Positions 7,967 to 17,290 of a stretch of 64,000 bases of DNA are shown here, one piece after another; the first letter of the stretch is position 1; every line of letters begins with the position of its first letter. The stretch comes from Victivallales bacterium. Lineage in GTDB: Bacteria; Verrucomicrobiota; Lentisphaeria; Oligosphaerales; Oligosphaeraceae. Both the position numbers and the translations under genes were made by a program. The stretch spans positions 34,480-98,479 of the forward strand of contig JAFZIJ010000081.1 of NCBI GenBank assembly GCA_017554445.1, read 5' to 3'. Under the pieces are notes generated by a model. That model saw nothing but the letters and a program-made list of their open reading frames with translations, did no database searches and was not told where the DNA came from.

Positions 7967-9292
7967 TTACGCTTCCGGGAACAACTTGCGGATGTTGCGG
8001 AAGTTGGCGTCCGCGATCATCTGGCCGAGAGCGGGCGTGGAGCGGACGGAGACGATCGGCGTCGATTCATAGCCGCCGCGGAGGAACGCCTCGAACGTCG
8101 GAATGTAGCCGACGGCGTCGTCGCAAAGCTCTGCGATGAAGGTATATTTGGCTTTGGACCATTTCTTGATTTCGAAGCCCCATTCGACGAACAGTTCGCC
8201 GGGCGCGCCGCAGAAGACGGCGTCGCCGAAACGCATGGCCTGGACTTCACGCTGGATGGTTCCTTCGTCGGAATACGCGTCATAGCGTTCCAACAGAGCG
8301 GCTTCCGCACCGCCGGGAGCGGTCGTGTTCTGTTTTGCGCGAGCCTGCGCAAGACGCATCTGGACGACGTAGTCGTTCTTCGGATATTTCGGCACGTCCA
8401 GAATTTCGCTGACGGTTCCAATATCCACGGATTTGCTGGGATAGGCCTTTTCGATGATCGCCATGGCCTTGCCTGCGAACGCGCGGCCCATCTGTTCGGA
8501 CTTCCAGACGCCTTTGCCCGGATAAGGGCAGTTCTGCAAATACGGGCAGTGGTTGATGTTACCGCAGGCGCCCTGCACGTAGAGGACGATCAAATCGTCG
8601 CCATAGACTTTCTGCAACGTCTCTTGAATGACGGCTGGGAAGTCGGCGGAGATGAGCGTGCCGCCCGTGACGTCGATATGGACGGTGTAGTTACAGATGA
8701 CGGCGAAAGGCTTGGCGTTGAGCTCTTCCTTGAAGACGATGGCGCCGAAAATGGGATCGATGTTACTGGCTGGGCCTTCGCACTTTAGCGCTCCGCCAGG
8801 GCCGAACTGCTCGGAACAGTTCTCCATGCGGAAACGGCGGACGAACGCGAGGCCTTCCTCCTGTTCCGTTCCAATGCACATGACGGCGTCTTTCTGGCTG
8901 TTGGCAGCATCAATGGCGGCCTGCGCGATGCGGGCGGGAACGCCTTCATAGTATTCTTCATTGCGCGGGCAGTTGGCGTTGGAGGGACGGAGATCCGGAC
9001 CTGTGTGGGTATGCGTGGAGCAGATCATGACGTGAGATTCAAGAATGCCCGTGGCGTCATGGACGATTTTGCGGACACGCTGGCAGACTTCTGCCGTCAT
9101 CGTGATTAGATCGCAGGTGATGAGCGCGACGCGTTCGTCTCCCGTTCCAGCCACAATCGCCTTGGCGCGAAGGGGATGGATGATTCCTGTGGAGATGCGT
9201 TTGTTGAAGTAGCCCGCCAGGCATGTGCCGATGGGAGGCGTGATGTCGCTTTGCGCAACGCCGACTTTCAATGTTTTGATTTCATCTGCCAT
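7967..9292 (-). CDS. Neutral/alkaline ceramidase-like hydrolase
   Basis: The product (441 residues from MADEIKTLKVG) matches the N-terminal domain of neutral/alkaline non-lysosomal ceramidase-like proteins. It shows AQSDITPPIGTCLAGYF, ALITCDLITMT, and the metal-binding STHTHTGPDLRP motif, then VQGACGNINH and FGDAVFCGAPGELFVEWG. Bacterial members without a signal peptide and with no long C-terminal domain are common in PVC glycan loci, where the true substrate is not a ceramide. An upstream in-frame ATG at 9298 overlaps the previous stop as ATGA, but AAGGAG stands only 2 nt from it and 8 nt from the ATG at 9292, so I prefer 9292. It is translationally coupled to the GH13 gene. Confidence 0.85.
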   Translation of the reverse strand: MADEIKTLKVGVAQSDITPPIGTCLAGYFNKRISTGIIHPLRAKAIVAGTGDERVALITCDLITMTAEVCQRVRKIVHDATGILESHVMICSTHTHTGPDLRPSNANCPRNEEYYEGVPARIAQAAIDAANSQKDAVMCIGTEQEEGLAFVRRFRMENCSEQFGPGGALKCEGPASNIDPIFGAIVFKEELNAKPFAVICNYTVHIDVTGGTLISADFPAVIQETLQKVYGDDLIVLYVQGACGNINHCPYLQNCPYPGKGVWKSEQMGRAFAGKAMAIIEKAYPSKSVDIGTVSEILDVPKYPKNDYVVQMRLAQARAKQNTTAPGGAEAALLERYDAYSDEGTIQREVQAMRFGDAVFCGAPGELFVEWGFEIKKWSKAKYTFIAELCDDAVGYIPTFEAFLRGGYESTPIVSVRSTPALGQMIADANFRNIRKLFPEA

Positions 9293-9294
9293 GT

Positions 9295-12200
9295 TCATTT
9301 CTCCTTGTTGTTGGGTGGGGTGTCTATCCGTTCGAGAGAGAAGTCGTCAATCCATATTTTGCCGCGGTTGCCGTTAAGGCCGGCGGCGATTGAAATATTT
9401 GTAAGCCCTTCGGGAACCGTCAGTTCAACGGAGAATTGCTTCCAGTCAAACGCTTCCCGCGGGAAGGCAATCGACCGATATTCGACCGGTTTGCCTTCCC
9501 TGAAAAGCTCCAGTCGGAGCGTACCGTTCATCCAACCGATGGTGCCTGGCTGGATGTTGTCCGATTTTACCCAGCAGGATGCCTTCCAGACGGAGCCGAC
9601 TGGCATAGCGGCAAGCGGAATGGTTTGGCGGACAAGGCGGTATTCACCATCGTATCCTTCGATGCGGAGGGAAGTTTTGCCGCTGTGGGCGGTCATCGTA
9701 TCCAATGCCGCGCCTTTGGGAAGATTCCAACTGGTGTTATGCGGGAAGAACTGGACAATTTCCTTAAGCCATTGTCTGTCAACATTTTCTTCAAAGTCTG
9801 GATTCTGGAGAGCGGATAGTTTAACGGAAGTTTGCTTTGCAAATGGCGATATTTCGGGAGCCGAACCGTCGTTTTCATGTGTTGTAAGACGGGTAGAGAA
9901 GAAGCACCATTGCCCGTATGCGTCGTTTTCCTGCGGCGGGCCGTCATGCCAGGCGATGAAGAAATTCTTGTTGTGCAGGAAGACGTTTGCGGGCGGCACG
10001 GGTGACTGCCAGTTGATATCCCTCAGCCGGAAATCACGGTTAAAGAATTCGCCTACGCCATTGCCTTTCCATTCCTTTCCATGAAAGCGTATTTCCTTGA
10101 TGTCGAATGGATTGTAAGTGCCTTTCGTCTGCATGGAGCGCTTTGTGTCCGATTCTCCTTTCTGAAGGATTCCGTCATCGTTGAACATTGTGGCGGTGTA
10201 TGGATTTTGGAAGCAAGTCGTCGCCATCCAGGCGGTGAAACTGCGGCTGCCTGCGGCTGGCTGGCGGTTGCGGATGCCACAGACAAAACCGATGGAAAGC
10301 AAGTCTTCATGGATGTGGTATTCCGTATAATAGTCAATAGGCGAGACCATGATATTGAAACGGTTGAAGCCGCGCATCGTGCCGAGGAATTGCAGACGGA
10401 TGGCGCCGTCTTCCATACGCGTGATGCGTGTGAACGGTTCGGCGGCGTCATTGGCGGAATAGGGGAGCCTGTCTTCGCCGAAGCCCGCGTCTGTATAAAG
10501 GCGTGCTTCCGAGATGAGGGGATATGTCATTCCGCCCCAATGATGTTCTCCCGTGCTCCATTCAAGAAGGCTTCCGTTGCGTCCGATGCGGATTTTCTCC
10601 CATCCTGATTTGCTCTTGCAGACATATTGGCCTGGCATGGATTTCCAAAACGTATCGAGTTGCGCCTTGTGGCTGAAGGAAGAAGGTTGCAGTTCGAGCG
10701 TGAACGGGCATGTCCCGAATTCCGGCACTTCATCCAGTTTTTCCGCGATGAAGACATGCGGAACATGGTCGTCTCCAACACGATCCAACAGGAAGACGGC
10801 GGCGGGAAGGGATTGTGGATTGAAGTGAAGCGTGATGGAACCGTCTTGCGTCGCGAACGTGATGTTGGCGTCATGCGGGGAAAGACCGAACGGCCAGAAG
10901 AGGGAGTTCCAAAGGACATTGCCGCCTTGTTTCATATAATAGATGTAGCGTACGACGCCGTTGCAGAGCGGATGGCGTGTGCGGAAACGATCGAACCAGA
11001 CGCCGTTGGCGGCGGAGGCAGCCCAGTCACAAGGCATCCCTTCCGGAATGTCAAGCCGTAGCAACAATCCGTTTCCGATATTTGTGGATTTTGAATCGAA
11101 TTGTGTGAAATCCGGCAAGGGTGTGCGTTTACCATCGTTCCCAATGGCGAACGCCTTTATGGCAAGTCGCTGATTCCCATGGTTTTCAATGAAGGATGGC
11201 GGTTCGGGCTTCAATTTTTCCGGTGCGCCGCCAAAACGATAGACGGCCATGCCAGATTCCGGCATGGGAAGTTCGAGAAAAGTGTACTCTTTTTCTAGAA
11301 GCGTAGTATGTCTTGCATGTACATTGACAACTTTCCCATTGAGAACATCATAGACTTGCGTCGCTTGACGGAATGGTTCGGGCAGTTTGGAACTGTCGAT
11401 GGAGATGAATTGACGAGGGTCCGGATAATAGGGGGAAAGTCCGACGACGGCGATGGACGCACGCGGGCCTTCGCCTTCTTTGTCCCATGCGTATTGTTCA
11501 GGCGGATTGACTGGCTGGTTGGCAGTACGTAATACGGCGAACACATCATCTGGCGTGTTGACGGCTAGATAATCTGCATCGCCGTCGCCCATTTCAACGA
11601 GCGAGTTGCGGATTTTGAAGACCTTTTTAAAGAAATATCCATGCCCGTCCTCCATGTCCTGATAGACCATGGGAATGCCTGGAATCCAAGCGGATATGGC
11701 CATGGCGCGACGCATGCCGTCGGGACCGTACCAATATTCGGCGCGCAGGGAGTCATGGCTTTCGATATGGCGGAGACGGATTTGGCCGGGCAGATCCGTG
11801 CATTGCTGTTCATGGAGCCAGCGGCGCAGATCTTTAGCGAATGTTTCTGGATTTCTTTTGCGGAGGCCCTGCATCATGTCGTAGCAGAACGTGAAATCGT
11901 AGAGGCAGTCGCTGATGGAGCCGAAGACGTTGGAACCTGTTTCGGCAAGCGTCGCGGCGGCGGGATTGAATTCGCGCGAGCCGTCACGGATTGCCTTCTG
12001 CATGTTGATGCCACCTGGCGTCATTGACTGGCTGGCACGGGAATAGGGGATATCTGGATTCCAATTGGGAGTTTTGCTACTGCCGCAGGCGTCAATGCGA
12101 TATCCGTCTATGCCATAGGTCTTGACGTAGTGGCGCGCGACGTCTTTCATGTAGTCGATCCAACTTGGCCAGTTGAAGTCGAAACACCAATAATGTAGTG

Positions 12201-13380
12201 TGGAGCCATCTTCCTGTTGGAGGAGCCATTCTGGATGCTGTTGGGCACGCGGATAGGTGTTTGAACCGCCATGCGGGACGATGTCTTGCAGGACATGCAT
12301 GCCGAGTTCGTGGGCGCGATCGACAAGCTGTTTGTACTCCTCTGGCGTGCCGAGTCCATCCTGAAACTTATAGTAATCGCGTGGCCAATAACAACTTAAG
12401 TCTTCCAACGGAAGCAGCCAGATGGCGTTGCAGCCGAGTTCGGCGATGCGGTCGAGTTGCTTGATGCTTGGGGCAAAGCCGCCCCAATCGGACCATAGGC
12501 TGCCGATGGAGCCTTTTGGATGGAAGGAGTAGAGTGTGGCGCGGCGGACCCAGTCGGGACGATCGGCGGGAGGGACGAGGCCGCGATCGCGATGCCATTC
12601 ATGGATGCGCGTCAAGGCGATTTCCGAATGGTTGTCCTGCAACCAGAGCCAGTATTCGCCAAGTGGTTGGTAAACATTTGGTTGCATGTGGCCTTGGATG
12701 TCCGCGAAGAGGGAGGCGTCAACGGCGTCGTCACGGTTTTCCAGCGTTGTGTTGCCACGATCGAAACCTGTTGCCAGTTCGTTGGTTAGGAAGAGGAGTG
12801 AACAGGTTCCGGAAAGTTGGAAGATGCAGACTCGTGAACCATTTCCCGCACGATGGACGGCATGGTCTGTGAGATTTTGGAAGGAGACCTCTTCGATGGT
12901 CGTGCGATTGGCTGGCAGGTTATAGAACATGCCTTCAGCCATGGGAATACGGAACCACCGCTGCTGGAAATGGCGGATCTTGGACGGCTTATCGCCTGTC
13001 CAGGCGATTTCAAACCAACGTCTTAGCTGCTTTTTCTCAAGAAGAATCTGCGTGAAGACATGGACGGACCAATTGCCGCAGACGACATCCAGCCGCAACG
13101 TGTCGTCCGCCGTTTGGACGGCATTTTGCAATGTCCATTGGGAGTTTTCCGGTAGCCATGAGCCATCTTCGCCTTTGATGTTCATCCATGGCGTTGTTGG
13201 CTGCGCGACGGCGATGGTCTGCCCATTGTATTCAAGCTTCTGGATGGAGCCGTCCTGCGGCGAGAAGGCGACGTGTAAAGCGTCGCCGCCGAAAAGCAAG
13301 GCGTTGTCAGTCTTCTGGAACGGAACGGCTTGCGAGAAGGCGATGATCGGCAGCAGGATGGCTAGAATTGTTTTGTGCAT
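9295..13380 (-). CDS. Giant secreted GH13 alpha-amylase-superfamily protein
   Basis: The 1361-residue protein begins with a signal peptide (MHKTILAILLPIIAFSQA), which sets the start at 13380 rather than a longer ORF start inside the upstream repeats. After an N-terminal beta-rich domain, a GH13 barrel appears: GCNAIWLLPLEDL, the nucleophile Asp in GYRIDACG (about 429), the acid/base Glu in LAETGSN (about 480), and the transition-state Asp in HIESHDS (about 541). This catalytic triad is intact. The C-terminal 600 residues hold further beta-sandwich domains, ending in an IWIDDFSLERI strand typical of CBM4/9-like carbohydrate-binding modules. It should hydrolyse or transglycosylate alpha-glucans at the cell surface. 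It is the first gene of an operon with the ceramidase-like protein. Confidence 0.88.
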   Translation of the reverse strand: MHKTILAILLPIIAFSQAVPFQKTDNALLFGGDALHVAFSPQDGSIQKLEYNGQTIAVAQPTTPWMNIKGEDGSWLPENSQWTLQNAVQTADDTLRLDVVCGNWSVHVFTQILLEKKQLRRWFEIAWTGDKPSKIRHFQQRWFRIPMAEGMFYNLPANRTTIEEVSFQNLTDHAVHRAGNGSRVCIFQLSGTCSLLFLTNELATGFDRGNTTLENRDDAVDASLFADIQGHMQPNVYQPLGEYWLWLQDNHSEIALTRIHEWHRDRGLVPPADRPDWVRRATLYSFHPKGSIGSLWSDWGGFAPSIKQLDRIAELGCNAIWLLPLEDLSCYWPRDYYKFQDGLGTPEEYKQLVDRAHELGMHVLQDIVPHGGSNTYPRAQQHPEWLLQQEDGSTLHYWCFDFNWPSWIDYMKDVARHYVKTYGIDGYRIDACGSSKTPNWNPDIPYSRASQSMTPGGINMQKAIRDGSREFNPAAATLAETGSNVFGSISDCLYDFTFCYDMMQGLRKRNPETFAKDLRRWLHEQQCTDLPGQIRLRHIESHDSLRAEYWYGPDGMRRAMAISAWIPGIPMVYQDMEDGHGYFFKKVFKIRNSLVEMGDGDADYLAVNTPDDVFAVLRTANQPVNPPEQYAWDKEGEGPRASIAVVGLSPYYPDPRQFISIDSSKLPEPFRQATQVYDVLNGKVVNVHARHTTLLEKEYTFLELPMPESGMAVYRFGGAPEKLKPEPPSFIENHGNQRLAIKAFAIGNDGKRTPLPDFTQFDSKSTNIGNGLLLRLDIPEGMPCDWAASAANGVWFDRFRTRHPLCNGVVRYIYYMKQGGNVLWNSLFWPFGLSPHDANITFATQDGSITLHFNPQSLPAAVFLLDRVGDDHVPHVFIAEKLDEVPEFGTCPFTLELQPSSFSHKAQLDTFWKSMPGQYVCKSKSGWEKIRIGRNGSLLEWSTGEHHWGGMTYPLISEARLYTDAGFGEDRLPYSANDAAEPFTRITRMEDGAIRLQFLGTMRGFNRFNIMVSPIDYYTEYHIHEDLLSIGFVCGIRNRQPAAGSRSFTAWMATTCFQNPYTATMFNDDGILQKGESDTKRSMQTKGTYNPFDIKEIRFHGKEWKGNGVGEFFNRDFRLRDINWQSPVPPANVFLHNKNFFIAWHDGPPQENDAYGQWCFFSTRLTTHENDGSAPEISPFAKQTSVKLSALQNPDFEENVDRQWLKEIVQFFPHNTSWNLPKGAALDTMTAHSGKTSLRIEGYDGEYRLVRQTIPLAAMPVGSVWKASCWVKSDNIQPGTIGWMNGTLRLELFREGKPVEYRSIAFPREAFDWKQFSVELTVPEGLTNISIAAGLNGNRGKIWIDDFSLERIDTPPNNKEK

Positions 13381-13398
13381 AAGTGTTTTGTTTCTATA

Positions 13399-13487
13399 AG
13401 GCCAGACAGCTAGAAGGCTAGAGAATTTATTGCTTAACACCATAAGCCATAAGCCTTTAGCCATAAGCATTGCGCCGTTAGGCGCAA
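13399..13487. repeat. Stop-codon hairpin plus 7-bp and 9-bp units after the SDR gene
   Basis: Read in the direction of the SDR gene: hairpin TTGCGCC-TAAC-GGCGCAA (13470-13487) whose loop contains the TAA stop codon; then heptamers CTTATGG, CTAAAGG, CTTATGG, CTTATGG (13440-13467); then, after a short tract, nonamers TTCTCTAGC, CTTCTAGCT, GTCTGGCCT (13399-13425). The hairpin is probably the SDR terminator. The order hairpin, heptamers, nonamers recurs at other loci. Confidence 0.8.
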
Positions 13488-14242
13488 TAAACGCCGCCAT
13501 TGATGTCCAACGTGGCTCCTGTGATGAAGCCGTCGTATTCAGAGGCGAGAAACGCGACGGGACGGGCGACGTCTTCCGCGTTGCCCGCGCGGCCAAGCGG
13601 AATCTGCGAAACGGTGAGTGCGGCGGATTCTGCCGTCGTGTGGGTGTTATGAAAACGCGTGCCAAGCATCAGGCCTGGTGCGACGCAATTGACGCGAATC
13701 TTGCGGTCGGCGAGTTCGCCGGAAAGGGCACGTGTCCATGTGATGACGGCTCCCTTGCTGGTGCCATAGACCAACGAACCGGCATGGCCGCCTTTGCGGC
13801 CTGCCAGCGACGCGAGATTGACGATACTGCTGCCTTCCGTGTTTTTCGCCAGATACGGAACGGCCGTCCGCGTGACATACATCATGCTCTTCAGATTGAC
13901 CGACATGACTTTGTCCCAAAATTCATCGGTGATGTCCGGTAGCCAGACGCGTTTGACAAGATCGCCCGTGTTGTTGATGAGAACGTCCAGACCGCCAAGA
14001 AAAGCGGCGGCGTCATGAACCATTTTGACGGCTTGATCTTCTTTTGTGAGATCGGCCTGGAATGTGGCAGCACGTTGCCCAAGTGACTGGGACTGTTTGA
14101 CTAATGCTTCAGCTCCGTCTTTGCTGCTGAAGTAATGGATGGCGACATCACAGCCTTGGCGGATCAATTCCCGGACGATTGCTTCGCCGAGGCCCTGACC
14201 ACCGCCTGTAACCAATGCTTTCTTGCCTTTAAGTGAGCCCAT
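13478..14242 (-). CDS. SDR-family NAD(P)-dependent oxidoreductase
   Basis: The 254-residue protein is a classical short-chain dehydrogenase: cofactor loop GGGQGLGEAI (about 13-22), NNTG (about 90) in place of NNAG, catalytic Ser in IVNLASLAG, Tyr-x3-Lys in VYGTSKG, and the C-terminal GATLDINGG. The start is the ATG at 14242, behind AAAGGA; a longer frame continues upstream only because the repeat array has no stops. Family members reduce ketones or oxidise sugar alcohols with NAD(P). It is cytoplasmic. The position between a sialate-esterase-like gene and a GH13 gene suggests a role in sugar conversion, but the substrate is unknown. Confidence 0.93.
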   Translation of the reverse strand: MGSLKGKKALVTGGGQGLGEAIVRELIRQGCDVAIHYFSSKDGAEALVKQSQSLGQRAATFQADLTKEDQAVKMVHDAAAFLGGLDVLINNTGDLVKRVWLPDITDEFWDKVMSVNLKSMMYVTRTAVPYLAKNTEGSSIVNLASLAGRKGGHAGSLVYGTSKGAVITWTRALSGELADRKIRVNCVAPGLMLGTRFHNTHTTAESAALTVSQIPLGRAGNAEDVARPVAFLASEYDGFITGATLDINGGVYCA

Positions 14243-14268
14243 GGTTATTCCTTTGTGTTGGGGGATTA

Positions 14269-14340
14269 TTCTGGAGGTTCTGGATATTCTGGATATTCTG
14301 GATGTTTTTGTGAAATCCAGTACTTCCAGTAAATCCGGTA
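14269..14340. repeat. 9-bp CTGGA array with inverted units between esterase and SDR genes
   Basis: Forward nonamers TTCTGGAGG, TTCTGGATA, TTCTGGATA, TTCTGGATG fill 14269-14304; after 9 bp, inverted nonamers AATCCAGTA, CTTCCAGTA, AATCCGGTA fill 14314-14340. This repeats the dyad layout seen at 2522-2688, with a spacer that could form a hairpin loop. Confidence 0.92.
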
Positions 14341-14351
14341 ATCTTCCATTG

Positions 14352-16295
14352 TCATTGATCCGTTCTAAATGGTGCGGCGGGCAAGCCCGCCGCATTGTAC
14401 AAACTGACGGGGGGATTCATGCCCCACGCATAGCGGATATATTGCGGCTGAGGAACTTGTGGCGATGATATGACCACGCTGTCGCCGTCGATCGTAGCAT
14501 CGCACCACACGAACTTCTTATCCGCTCCCGCGATTGCGAAGCCAGCGGCCTTTCCGTCTTTGAACTGCAAGCCGCCATACACATAATCAAAGTGGACACG
14601 GATTTTGCCATCCTCCACCGTCGCTGATTTGAACAGCGGGCCGCAGACTTCTATCGATGTGTCACCATAGCAGTCATGTCCTGCCCAGCGGGCCAGACGG
14701 CGGCCGACGTCCTGCTTGTTGTGCGGATGGACGTTCGCCTCTTCGCCGATGTCGATGGTGATCGCCATACCCGTATGCGGCAGCGACAACGCTTTCGCCT
14801 GTGATTCACGGAAAAACGCCCAGCCACCATGCGCGTTTGGATCGTTGTTGCGCGCCATGTAGTTCGGCAACTGCACGAAATAGAACGGCAGTGAATCGTC
14901 CTTCCAGTATTTCCGCCACGACGTAATCAGCGCAGGGAACAGGATATCATGCTGCGGAGCGTTGCCCGCATTCGATTCGCCTTGATACCACAGGAAACCT
15001 TTCAGCGGCGTCCGCACATATGGATGAACCATGGCGTTGAATAGTGCGAACGGCAGACGGTAGCCGCTAGGCAGATTGCGAGCCAATTTGCCTGGTTCGC
15101 GACCCGCTTCGACTTTGTATTTCCATGATGTCGCGAGTTTTATGCTCTTATTGCCCTGCTGGAGAGTCAGCGGCCTCGGATACGGCGGAAAGAAGCCGCC
15201 ATGGCCGATTTCCACCGTGATGCGTACCGCGATCGTGTTCTTTCCCGCATGCAACATCTTGCTGGAGAACGGATAGTTATGCGGAACCCATTCCCTTCCG
15301 TCATTCTGCTTGCGGCCGACTTCAATTCCGTTGACGTATGCGATACTGTTGTGCTGCACGAAACTCAACGCCAGCATCGATGGATGCGTAAAATCCCAGT
15401 CAGCAGGAACATCGACCGTTGAACGGAACCATACGGAGCCATCGATGTTCACGCCTTTCTGCTTAATGGACGACGGTACCGTCATGGACGGCCAATCGGA
15501 ATCATCATATTCCGGTTTGGTCCATTCAAGGCATTCAGGCTTCACGCCCGGATCTTTGTAAATACCGTCGTGATAGACCTGCATGCGGACTTTGTCATAC
15601 GCCGCCCAGTCCGGATATTCTTCCGGTTTCAAATCCTTCAACGGTTGCGGCAGACGTGAATCCGCACGCAAAACTTCCTCCGGAACATAGCATTCGCAAC
15701 CAGCGGAACCGACCCCGCAGCTGATGATGGCGATCGGAACTTTGTAGCGTTCGATAATTTCCCGCGCAAAGAAATATGCAGCCGCTGAGAATTTGGGGGC
15801 GTTGTGCGGTGTGCAAAGCAGCCATTGGCCAACGCCTTCCGTCTGTGGCGTTGACGACAACGCGTGTGCGACGGTGAAAAAGCGCATCGTCGGATAATCC
15901 GCCTTGGCGATTTCCTCCCGTGCGTTCACGGCTTCGGGAAGCCGCAACTCCATGTTGGACTGTCCAGACGCCAGCCAGATGTCGCCGACTAGTATGTTCT
16001 TCAATACTAACTTGTTCTGGCCGGTGATGACCATCTCGCGCGGTTCGGAGGAAGCGGGCATTGGCTTCAGAACCGCCGTCCAATCGCCATTGGCATCCGC
16101 AGTCGCGTCGATCTTCTGACCGGCGAATTCCACCGTGACCAGTTCGTCCGGACTCGCTGTGCCATAGATTGGAACGTCGTGGTCTCTTTGCAGTAGCATG
16201 TTGTCCGCAAAAATCGGCGTCACCGCCACATCCGCAACACTTGGCAAAGCCATCGTCGCCGCCAACCCCAGGAGAATCGTGTTCAATAGTTTCAT
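14352..16295 (-). CDS. Secreted sialate O-acetylesterase-like protein (SGNH/SASA)
   Basis: The 647-residue protein starts with a signal peptide (MKLLNTILLGLAATMALPSVADV), which sets the start at 16295. It carries the SGNH-hydrolase blocks of the sialate O-acetylesterase family: LASGQSNME (catalytic Ser, about 112), GVGSAGCE, FLWYQGESNA (about 436-445, oxyanion/structural block) and a late His region (EANVHPHNKQDVGRRLA). A jelly-roll domain (SVWFRSTVDVPADW) is inserted in the middle, as in other two-part members. It removes O-acetyl groups from sugars, on sialic acid or on plant polysaccharides such as pectin. A signal peptide and the neighbouring GH genes fit extracellular deacetylation before hydrolysis. 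Confidence 0.9.
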   Translation of the reverse strand: MKLLNTILLGLAATMALPSVADVAVTPIFADNMLLQRDHDVPIYGTASPDELVTVEFAGQKIDATADANGDWTAVLKPMPASSEPREMVITGQNKLVLKNILVGDIWLASGQSNMELRLPEAVNAREEIAKADYPTMRFFTVAHALSSTPQTEGVGQWLLCTPHNAPKFSAAAYFFAREIIERYKVPIAIISCGVGSAGCECYVPEEVLRADSRLPQPLKDLKPEEYPDWAAYDKVRMQVYHDGIYKDPGVKPECLEWTKPEYDDSDWPSMTVPSSIKQKGVNIDGSVWFRSTVDVPADWDFTHPSMLALSFVQHNSIAYVNGIEVGRKQNDGREWVPHNYPFSSKMLHAGKNTIAVRITVEIGHGGFFPPYPRPLTLQQGNKSIKLATSWKYKVEAGREPGKLARNLPSGYRLPFALFNAMVHPYVRTPLKGFLWYQGESNAGNAPQHDILFPALITSWRKYWKDDSLPFYFVQLPNYMARNNDPNAHGGWAFFRESQAKALSLPHTGMAITIDIGEEANVHPHNKQDVGRRLARWAGHDCYGDTSIEVCGPLFKSATVEDGKIRVHFDYVYGGLQFKDGKAAGFAIAGADKKFVWCDATIDGDSVVISSPQVPQPQYIRYAWGMNPPVSLYNAAGLPAAPFRTDQ

Positions 16296-16387
16296 CGTCA
16301 AAGCCTTAATTTGTCTGTCTGTTCCCAAAAGTCATTTTATAAACTATATTATAGCATCATCTCGGTCAACATACCAAATATAACACA
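16296..16387. promoter_or_regulatory. Divergent promoter region of esterase and EamA transporter genes
   Basis: The 92 bp between two divergent starts hold an AT-rich core (TATATTATAG near 16346-16355) that could serve as -10 elements for both directions. The plus-strand gene has no Shine-Dalgarno in its last 20 bp. No clear operator is visible. Confidence 0.4.
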
Positions 16388-17290
16388 ATGAAACACACGA
16401 AAAACATCGTCATGCTTCTATTGACGGCCATCATCTGGGGCTTTGCGTTTTGCGCCCAGAGCGCCGCCATGGATTCCATCGGGCCGCTCGCCTTCAATAT
16501 GCTTCGTTCCATTCTCGGCGGACTCGTCCTCATTCCCATCATTCCGTTTCTTGATCGCATCAAGTCACAGCAGGAGAAAGAGATAGAAAAGAGTTACCGC
16601 CGCAAAGACTTGCTGATAGGCGGATTGTGCTGCGGCGTCGCGCTCGGTACAGCCAGCGCCATGCAGCAGATCGGAATCAAATACACAACCGTCGGCAAGG
16701 CTGGTTTCATCACGGCCTGCTACATCATTCTCGTGCCGATTTTCGGCATTTTCTTGAAGAAACGCTGTTCGTTTTTCGTCTGGATCAGTATTGTCATCGC
16801 CGTTGCAGGGCTTTATCTGCTGTGCATGAACGAAAGCTTCAGCATCGCCAAAGGCGACTTGTTCGTCATCGCCTGCGCGTTCCTATTTACGTTCCAAATC
16901 CTTTTTATCGACCACTTTGCGCCTAAATGCGATTGCGTCCGTCTGGCCTGCATTCAATTCTTTATCGCGGGAATTCTCAGCCTGATCGGCATGTTTTTCA
17001 TGGAAGGAATGCCGCAACTTTCGCAGATCAAGGCGGCACTTCTTCCCATTCTCTATGCGGGCATCATGTCGTCGGGCGTCGCCTATACGCTGCAGATGGT
17101 CGGCCAAAAGAATTTCAATCCGACCATTGCTTCATTAATCATGAGCTTGGAATCGACGTTCGCCGCCATCGGCGGCTGGATGCTGCTTGGGCAGAAACTT
17201 ACAGTCCGCGAACTTGGCGGCTGCGCGTTGATGTTTATCGCGATTATGCTTTCGCAGGTTCCGCAGAAGAACCCAAAAGCCGAAATCTGA
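16388..17290 (+). CDS. EamA/DMT superfamily membrane transporter
   Basis: The 300-residue protein has about ten hydrophobic segments arranged as two repeats of five, the EamA layout of the drug/metabolite transporter superfamily. The first repeat starts IVMLLLTAIIWGFAFCAQSAAM and the second near DLFVIACAFLFTFQI; both have the small-residue-rich helices and PLAFNMLRSILGG-type loop of this family. Substrates of the family include sugars, amino acids, nucleosides and metabolites. This is one of only two transporters in the window. Its 3' end lies opposite the 3' extension of the PIN toxin gene. Confidence 0.92.
   Translation: MKHTKNIVMLLLTAIIWGFAFCAQSAAMDSIGPLAFNMLRSILGGLVLIPIIPFLDRIKSQQEKEIEKSYRRKDLLIGGLCCGVALGTASAMQQIGIKYTTVGKAGFITACYIILVPIFGIFLKKRCSFFVWISIVIAVAGLYLLCMNESFSIAKGDLFVIACAFLFTFQILFIDHFAPKCDCVRLACIQFFIAGILSLIGMFFMEGMPQLSQIKAALLPILYAGIMSSGVAYTLQMVGQKNFNPTIASLIMSLESTFAAIGGWMLLGQKLTVRELGGCALMFIAIMLSQVPQKNPKAEI

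Noticed and set aside
14243..14395. N-terminal extension of the SDR protein through the repeat array
   Set aside because: The extension translates the 9-bp repeats, while an ATG with AAAGGA sits at 14242 directly before the Rossmann motif.
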